Assembly (NCBI GenBank): GCA_035286745.1
Contig: DATECU010000351.1
Span: 1 to 5,221 of the forward strand
From: DATECU01 sp035286745
Lineage (GTDB): Bacteria > Acidobacteriota > Vicinamibacteria > Fen-336
Length of the DNA stretch: 5,221 bases
Reading direction: 5' to 3'
Positions 1-3,941 of this stretch are shown piece by piece (the stretch's first letter is position 1; the number at the start of each line of letters is the position of its first letter). The translations under genes were made by a program, and so were the position numbers. The notes beneath the pieces were generated by a model that made no database searches, had not been told where the DNA came from, and saw only the letters and a list, made by a program, of their open reading frames with translations.

Positions 1-114
1 CACCCGCCGCGCCAAATCGGCCGCGGGGACAGGTGTCTCGACGAGCAAGGCGGCCAGACGCCGCTCTTTGACGGCAAGCGCCGGCCGAAGCGTCAACGGA
101 CTGGAGCCGGCCAC
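1..114 (-). CDS. Possible 5' end of an unidentified minus-strand gene, cut by the window edge
   Basis: A minus-strand reading frame is open from the left edge back to about position 177. It contains a GTG at 112-114 and an ATG at 175-177. From the GTG it reads 38 residues, including the stretch ERRLAALLVETPVPAADLAR, which looks like real protein: an amphipathic helix, then a short turn, then a second helix, as in small helix-turn-helix domains. A TACAAT hexamer at 120-125 lies just upstream of the GTG, so a leaderless start is conceivable, but no good -35 or ribosome binding site is visible. The plus-strand frame over 1-120 is also open until a TGA at 118-120, but it is arginine-rich and looks like a shadow. 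I do not recognise the family. If real, this gene would be divergent from the PKD-like gene at 176. Confidence 0.3.
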   Translation of the reverse strand, partial: MAGSSPLTLRPALAVKERRLAALLVETPVPAADLARRV

Positions 115-146
115 GCTTGATTGTAGGCCCTCGCGCCGGCCGGGGC

Positions 147-152
147 TAGAAT
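147..152 (+). promoter_or_regulatory. Candidate -10 element upstream of the PKD-like gene
   Basis: TAGAAT matches five of six bases of the sigma-70 -10 consensus and lies 23 bases before the ATG at 176. No convincing -35 hexamer sits at the usual 16-18 base spacing; the TTGATT at 117-122 is too far away. This is a weak call based only on position and consensus match. Confidence 0.3.
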
Positions 153-162
153 GGTCCGATCC

Positions 163-168
163 AAGGAG
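163..168 (+). promoter_or_regulatory. Shine-Dalgarno site fixing the start of the PKD-like gene
   Basis: AAGGAG ends seven bases before the ATG at 176-178. This supports that start over the in-frame upstream start at 68, which has no such site and would add an arginine-rich tail ahead of the signal peptide. Confidence 0.75.
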
Positions 169-175
169 CAGAACC

Positions 176-592
176 ATGACCCACGGCGTTCTAGGCCTGC
201 TGCTGATCCTGTCGGTGTCTTCTCCCGCGTTTTCGGAGCCCGAAGCCAAGGCCAAACGCCCCCGCCTCGACCTCAGGGCCTCCCCCCGCATGGCCTTTTC
301 CCCGGTGAACGTCCTCTTCACCGCGGAACTGGTCGGCGGCGACGAAGTCGAGGAGTACTACTGCCCCGAGATCGAGTGGGACTGGGACGACGGCGGCAAG
401 AGCACCGCCGAGTCCGATTGCGCCCCCTTCGAGCTGGGCATGAAGATCGAGCGGCGCTTCACGGCAGAGCACGAGTTCCGGCGCTCCGGCACCTACAACG
501 TCAAGGCGACCTTCCGCCGCGCCGGCCGCACCCTGGTCGTCCAAACCTTGCGCCTGACCGTCAAGCCGGGGTTTCGTGAGGTCGAGTCGTAA
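176..592 (+). CDS. Small secreted PKD-like domain protein, function unknown
   Basis: The product is 138 residues long. Residues 1-20 form a signal peptide: a short N-terminus, a hydrophobic core GVLGLLLILSV, and a likely signal-peptidase I site after AFS (residue 20). The mature part is a single beta-sandwich-like domain. It carries a PKD-like signature: an acidic WDWDDGG motif at 68-74 followed by HEF...GTYNVKATF at 99-113, which resembles the WDFGDG...GTYTVTLTV pattern of PKD repeats. Residues 22-30 are lysine/arginine-rich. Two cysteines (63 and 82) flank the WDWDDGG loop and could form a disulfide in the periplasm. No catalytic motif, lipobox or sorting signal is visible, so it is probably a small periplasmic or secreted binding or structural protein. 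The ATG at 176 is chosen because it has an AAGGAG site and begins the signal peptide. The gene runs opposite to all confident neighbours, and its stop codon abuts the end of a transporter remnant. Confidence 0.7.
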   Translation: MTHGVLGLLLILSVSSPAFSEPEAKAKRPRLDLRASPRMAFSPVNVLFTAELVGGDEVEEYYCPEIEWDWDDGGKSTAESDCAPFELGMKIERRFTAEHEFRRSGTYNVKATFRRAGRTLVVQTLRLTVKPGFREVES

Positions 593-782
593 GCCCAGGA
601 TGTCGCGGAACTCGAGGCGCGCGACCGAGAGCAGGGGGATGGCCCAGAAGGGCTGGATCAGGTTGGTAGCCATGTCGCCGTACGCATAGGCCATGGCCAC
701 CCGGCCCGCTGGAACACCCTAGCGCTGACATCCGCGCCAGCGTGTCGGCCATTCGCGGCAGCAGCGCAGGATTCACCACAAA
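593..782 (-). pseudogene. Remnant of a short-chain fatty acid transporter (AtoE family), frameshifted and C-terminally truncated
   Basis: Read on the minus strand, positions 700 to 593 encode 36 residues containing AYAYGDMATNLIQPFWAIPL and then SVARLEFRDILG. This closely resembles the C-terminal region of AtoE transporters; from memory, E. coli AtoE has AIAYGEQWMNMAQPFWALP followed by RDIMGYC. In that frame a TAG stop lies at 719-721. Dropping one base from the run of three at 717-719 joins it to an upstream frame reading FVVNPALLPR...MSALG, giving a continuous ALGVPAGRVAMAYAYGD. The homology stops exactly at the TAA of the convergent PKD-like gene (590-592), so the last transmembrane segment expected after RDILG is missing, as are the first several hundred residues of a roughly 440-residue protein. 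The fragment starts immediately after the rho stop codon. The core match is strong; the upstream frame's homology is less certain. Confidence 0.72.
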
Positions 783-793
783 GCCGTTCCGCG

Positions 794-2359
794 CTACCCC
801 CCGCTGGACATGCCCTCCAGGAACTCCTTGTTGCTCTTGCTCTTGGCCAGGCGTTCCAGGAGCAGCTCCATGGCCTCCACCGGAGACAGGGCCGAGAGCA
901 CCTTACGCAGGATCCAGGCGCGGTTCAGCTCCTCCTTGGGCACCAGCAGCTCTTCCTTGCGGGTACCACTCCTCAGGATGTCGATGGAAGGGAAGATGCG
1001 CTTGTCGGTCAACTTGCGGTCGAGCACGATCTCGGCGTTGCCGGTGCCCTTGAACTCCTCGAAGATCACGTCGTCCATCCGGGAACCGGTCTCCACCAGG
1101 GCGGAGGCGATGATGGTGAGGCTGCCCCCCTCCTCCACGTTGCGGGCCGCTCCGAAGAAGCGCTTGGGTCGCTGCAGGGCGTTGCTGTCCACACCCCCGG
1201 AGAGCACCTTGCCCGAGGGAGGCACGATGGTGTTGTAGGCGCGCGCCAAACGCGTGATCGAATCGAGTAGGATCACCACGTCCTTCCTGTGCTCCACCAA
1301 GCGCTTGGCCTTCTCCATCACCATCTCGGCGACCTGGACGTGCCGGTCGGCGGGCTCGTCGAAGGTGGAGGAGATCACCTCGCCGTGCACCGAACGCTGC
1401 ATGTCGGTCACTTCTTCGGGCCGCTCGTCGATCAGCAGCACGATCAGGATGATCTCGGGGTGGTTGGTGGTGATGGCGTTGGCGATCGCCTGCAAGAGCA
1501 TGGTCTTGCCGGTGCGGGGCGCGGCCACGATCAGCGCGCGCTGGCCCTTGCCCAGGGGCGCCATCAGGTCCAGCACCCGGGAGGACAGGGTGTCCGGGCT
1601 GGTCTCCAGGCGGATGCGCTCCTGCGGATAGAGCGGCGTCAGGTTGTCGAAGAAGATCTTCTCCTTCGCCCGGTCGGGGGGTTCGAAGTTGACGGCGTCC
1701 ACCTTGATCAGCGCGAAGTAGCGTTCATCGTCCTTGGGAGGGCGGATCTGGCCGCTGATGGTGTCGCCGGTTCTGAGGTCGAACTTCCGGATCTGGGAAG
1801 GCGATACGTAGATGTCGTCGGGCCCGGGCAGATAGCAGTATTCGGGAGCTCGCAGAAAGCCGAAGCCGTCGGGCAGGATCTCCAGCACGCCCTCCGAGAA
1901 GATGAGGCCTTCCTTCTCGGCCTGCGCGCGCAGGATCTGGAATACCAGCTCCTGCTTCTTCATGGTCGCCGCGCCGGGGATGGCCAGGGCCTTGGCCACG
2001 CCCGCCAGCTTCTGGGCACTCATCTCCTTGAGGTCGGCCAGATCCAGGCGCGGTTCGCCGTCGCCCTCGGGGCCGCCTTCGCCGGGTTCGGCTCGCCACG
2101 GTGTCCGAATCCTCGCCTCGGGTTTGGCGGGCTCCGCAGCCTTCGCTGGCTCAGCGGCCTCCGACGCCTCCAGGGCCTCCACGGAAGCCCCGACCGGTGC
2201 GTCTCCGTTCGCGACCTCGGCGGGCTCCGGCTCGGCCACCGCCGCCAGCGCGCTGGACTCCGCGTCCGGGGCCTCATTGCCCGCTTTGACCTTGGTCGAT
2301 TCACCCTTGGGCCGGCTGCGCCGCGGGGGCTTGGGGGAAGACGACTGCTCTTCGGACAT
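794..2359 (-). CDS. rho: Transcription termination factor Rho
   Basis: The product is 521 residues: the ATP-dependent hexameric RNA helicase that ends untranslated transcripts in the cytoplasm. Residues 1-104 are a low-complexity extension rich in Ala, Glu, Pro and Lys, with a basic patch at 11-27 and a repeated AAEPAK at 68-79. The family core follows: the Rho N-terminal helical domain (about 105-145, LDLADLKEMSAQKL), the cold-shock-like primary RNA-binding domain with DGFGFLR (164-170) and GPDDIYVSPSQIRKF (179-193), and the RecA-type ATPase. Visible ATPase motifs are Walker A APRTGKT (280-286), LLIDERPEEV (308-317), Walker B VVILLD (361-366), the Q-loop near PPSGKVLSGGVD (380-391), and the R-loop region EEFKGTGNAE (434-443). 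All key residues appear intact. The core matches the roughly 419-residue E. coli protein end to end, so the extra length is all N-terminal. The ribosome binding site is weak (only a GAGA-like match). The gene has its own promoter, separate from the thiolase upstream. Confidence 0.97.
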   Translation of the reverse strand: MSEEQSSSPKPPRRSRPKGESTKVKAGNEAPDAESSALAAVAEPEPAEVANGDAPVGASVEALEASEAAEPAKAAEPAKPEARIRTPWRAEPGEGGPEGDGEPRLDLADLKEMSAQKLAGVAKALAIPGAATMKKQELVFQILRAQAEKEGLIFSEGVLEILPDGFGFLRAPEYCYLPGPDDIYVSPSQIRKFDLRTGDTISGQIRPPKDDERYFALIKVDAVNFEPPDRAKEKIFFDNLTPLYPQERIRLETSPDTLSSRVLDLMAPLGKGQRALIVAAPRTGKTMLLQAIANAITTNHPEIILIVLLIDERPEEVTDMQRSVHGEVISSTFDEPADRHVQVAEMVMEKAKRLVEHRKDVVILLDSITRLARAYNTIVPPSGKVLSGGVDSNALQRPKRFFGAARNVEEGGSLTIIASALVETGSRMDDVIFEEFKGTGNAEIVLDRKLTDKRIFPSIDILRSGTRKEELLVPKEELNRAWILRKVLSALSPVEAMELLLERLAKSKSNKEFLEGMSSGG

Positions 2360-2392
2360 GATCGATCTCGTTGGAAGGAGATGAGTGCGAGA

Positions 2393-2417
2393 GGAGCGAA
2401 GCTTGCGCGAGCGCTCC
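2393..2417 (-). promoter_or_regulatory. Hairpin in the rho leader
   Basis: The inverted repeat GGAGCG (2393-2398) / CGCTCC (2412-2417) flanks a 13-base loop. A second small GCT/AGC pairing (2401-2403 with 2410-2412) could extend the structure. It lies in the predicted 5' untranslated region of rho, between the candidate promoter and the start codon. There is no U-rich tail, so it does not look like an intrinsic terminator. rho is autogenously regulated through its leader in E. coli, so a role here is possible but not shown. Confidence 0.35.
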
Positions 2418-2435
2418 GCGTGGACGGATGCCCTG

Positions 2436-2465
2436 AAGATAGTGGAAAGCCGCTCCTGCTGTCAA
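2436..2465 (-). promoter_or_regulatory. Sigma-70-type promoter of rho
   Basis: On the minus strand a perfect TTGACA (-35, 2460-2465) is followed after 18 bases by TATCTT (-10, 2436-2441, four of six consensus bases). Transcription would start near 2429, giving a leader of about 70 bases before the rho ATG at 2359. The site lies wholly in the gap between thiolase and rho, which supports independent transcription of rho. Confidence 0.6.
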
Positions 2466-2581
2466 CCTTGGTGGCGCACAGGCAGATGGGTCGCCGCGGT
2501 CAAGGGCCTGGCATCGAGGGATCGCCCTTCGGGGCCGGCAGAGCCCGGTCAGACATGGCGCCGATCGACGCCGGCTGGTGA

Positions 2582-3766
2582 TCAGACCCGCTCGACGACG
2601 ACGGCGACTCCCTGGCCACCGCCGATGCAGAGACCAGCCACGCCGCGCCGGGCGTCTCGGGCCTTCATGGCGTGAAGCAGCGTCACCAGCACCCGCGCGC
2701 CTGACGCACCAATCGGATGACCGAGGGCGATGGCGCCGCCGTTGAGGTTCACCCGTGAGGAGTCGAGCCCCAGCTCCCGCAGCACCGCCAGGCTCTGGGC
2801 GGCGAAGGCCTCGTTCAGCTCGAAGAGGTCGATCTGATCCAAGCTGAGGCCCGCCTTCTCCACCGCCTTCCTGACCGCGGGCACCGGACCGATGCCCATG
2901 ATCTTGGGATCGACGCCCGCCGAGGCGTAGCCCACGATGCGGGCCAACGGCTTTGCGCCTAGCGTCTTCGCTCGGGCTCCGCTGGCGACCACCAGCGCCG
3001 CCGCCCCGTCGTTGATGCCGCTGGCGTTACCGGCGGTGACGCTTCCGTCCTTCTTGAAGGCGGGCTTCAGCTTGCTCAGGCTCTCGGCGGTGGCGCCGGC
3101 CCGCGGGTACTCGTCGGTGTCGAAGAGCTTCGCCTCCCCCTTCTTCTGGGGCAGCGGCACGGCCACGATCTCCTCCCTGAAACGGCCCTCCTTGATCGCA
3201 GCCTCGGCTCGCGCCTGGCTCTGTGCGGAGAAGGAGTCCTGATCGGCGCGGCCGATGCCGTACTTCTCGGCCAGGTTCTCGGCGGTGATTCCCATGTGCA
3301 CGTCGTCGAAGGCGTCGGTCAGGCCCTCGTGGATCATGTGGTCCAGCATCTGGCCGTGGCCCAACCGCTCGCCCCAGCGAGCCCCGGGGAGCAGGAAGGG
3401 CGCCCGGCTCATGTTCTCGGTGCCTCCCGCCACCACCAGCTCCGCGTCGCCGGCCTTGATGGCTTGGGTCGCCAGCATCACGGCCTTGAGCCCCGAGCCG
3501 CAAACCTTGTTCACGGTGTGGGCAGGGACCGTCTGAGGCAAGCCCGCCTTGAGGGCCGCCTGGCGAGCCACGTTCATACCCAGGCCGGCCTGGAGAATGC
3601 AGCCCAGGATCACCTCGTCGATCTGGTCGGGCCGGACCCCGGCGCGGGCCACCGCCTCCCGCACCACCAGGGCCCCCAGCTCCGGGGCCGGCGTGTCCTT
3701 GAGGGAACCGCCAAAGCTGCCGATAGGCGTGCGGCAGCCGGAGAGAATCACAACCTCGTTGCTCAT
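2582..3766 (-). CDS. atoB: Acetyl-CoA acetyltransferase (thiolase II, AtoB/PhaA type)
   Basis: The product is 394 residues, the normal length for biosynthetic-type thiolases. It interconverts two acetyl-CoA with acetoacetyl-CoA plus CoA. All active-site elements are present: the nucleophilic cysteine in NKVCGSGLKA (Cys89), NEAFA (318-322), the histidine in GHPIGASG (His350), and the second cysteine in LCIGGGQG (Cys380). The N-terminal VVILSGCRTPIGSFGGSL and the VAGGTENMS loop (112-120) are also typical. The start is well supported by a GGAG at 3774-3777, seven bases before the ATG. It lies 159 bases downstream of the CoA-transferase gene on the same strand. In that context it most likely cleaves acetoacetyl-CoA made by the transferase, although the reaction is reversible and could feed polyhydroxybutyrate or other C4 synthesis. 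Degradative long-chain thiolases are less likely given the length and motifs. The gap upstream carries overlapping inverted repeats that may regulate it. Confidence 0.95.
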   Translation of the reverse strand: MSNEVVILSGCRTPIGSFGGSLKDTPAPELGALVVREAVARAGVRPDQIDEVILGCILQAGLGMNVARQAALKAGLPQTVPAHTVNKVCGSGLKAVMLATQAIKAGDAELVVAGGTENMSRAPFLLPGARWGERLGHGQMLDHMIHEGLTDAFDDVHMGITAENLAEKYGIGRADQDSFSAQSQARAEAAIKEGRFREEIVAVPLPQKKGEAKLFDTDEYPRAGATAESLSKLKPAFKKDGSVTAGNASGINDGAAALVVASGARAKTLGAKPLARIVGYASAGVDPKIMGIGPVPAVRKAVEKAGLSLDQIDLFELNEAFAAQSLAVLRELGLDSSRVNLNGGAIALGHPIGASGARVLVTLLHAMKARDARRGVAGLCIGGGQGVAVVVERV

Positions 3767-3773
3767 GGCATCA

Positions 3774-3777
3774 CTCC
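3774..3777 (-). promoter_or_regulatory. Shine-Dalgarno site of the thiolase gene
   Basis: GGAG on the minus strand lies seven bases before the ATG at 3766. It sits inside an 8-base perfect palindrome, CTCCGGAG (3774-3781). The palindrome has no loop, so it cannot fold as a simple hairpin in one RNA molecule. Confidence 0.65.
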
Positions 3778-3786
3778 GGAGGTTAC

Positions 3787-3815
3787 GCGGCGCCCGAAGT
3801 GAATTCGGTCGCCGC
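3787..3815 (-). promoter_or_regulatory. Long inverted repeat / hairpin in the thiolase leader
   Basis: GCGGCG (3787-3792) pairs with CGCCGC (3810-3815). After one mismatch, CCGAA (3794-3798) pairs with TTCGG (3804-3808) around a five-base loop, giving 11 pairs in all. It ends 20 bases before the thiolase start codon. There is no T-run on either side, so it is not an intrinsic terminator. It could be an operator for a dimeric repressor or an RNA element controlling the thiolase. No function is proven. Confidence 0.4.
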
Positions 3816-3825
3816 TATGAAGCGG
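3812..3825 (-). promoter_or_regulatory. Second hairpin overlapping the first
   Basis: CCGCT (3812-3816) and AGCGG (3821-3825) form a perfect five-pair stem with a four-base loop. The arm at 3812-3815 is also part of the larger hairpin at 3787-3815, so an RNA could form only one of the two at a time. This is seen directly in the sequence; a switching role is inference. Confidence 0.3.
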
Positions 3826-3902
3826 GGAGCTACCACCCCCAAACGCACAACGCAAGAACCTCAGACGCCACCAAGACCGTCGGGCCGGACGCAGCCCGCG
3901 GC

Positions 3903-3941
3903 GGCCCTACGCCATCGTCTTGGCCCTACGCCATCGTCTTG
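3903..3941. repeat. Tandem 19-bp duplication at the 3' end of the CoA-transferase gene
   Basis: The 19-base unit GGCCCTACGCCATCGTCTT occurs perfectly at 3903-3921 and again at 3922-3940, with one further matching base. The copy nearer the gene holds the codons for the last residues (Lys-Thr-Met-Ala) and the TAG stop. The distal copy repeats them beyond the stop, out of frame, so the protein is unaffected. The exact identity of the copies suggests a recent slippage event. Confidence 0.95.

Noticed and set aside
68..175. Upstream in-frame start at 68 for the PKD-like gene
   Set aside because: It would place an arginine-rich tail ahead of a clear signal peptide. The ATG at 176 has a good ribosome binding site.
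191..700. Minus-strand open frame of 169 codons as a complete gene
   Set aside because: Only its first 36 residues are AtoE-like. The rest is the antisense of the well-supported PKD-like gene.
1289..2581. Long plus-strand open frame of 430 codons antisense to rho
   Set aside because: It is the shadow of the rho codons in GC-rich DNA. The product is rich in Gly, Arg, Leu and His without domain character, while the opposite strand encodes a fully conserved Rho.
2372..2581. Plus-strand GGAAGGAG followed directly by ATG (2381) and a 66-codon frame ending at 2581
   Set aside because: The purine run touches the ATG with no spacing, the peptide is low in structure and unrecognised, and the region is better explained as the rho promoter and leader.
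3841..3900. Promoter for the thiolase in the gap after the CoA transferase
   Set aside because: A TTGCGT at suitable spacing is followed by TAGCTC, which matches the -10 consensus poorly. Not enough to call; the gene may be co-transcribed with the CoA transferase.
3882..3907. GGGCCG/CGGCCC inverted repeat after the CoA transferase as an intrinsic terminator
   Set aside because: The loop is 14 bases and no T-run follows on the minus strand. Chance pairing in GC-rich DNA is as likely.
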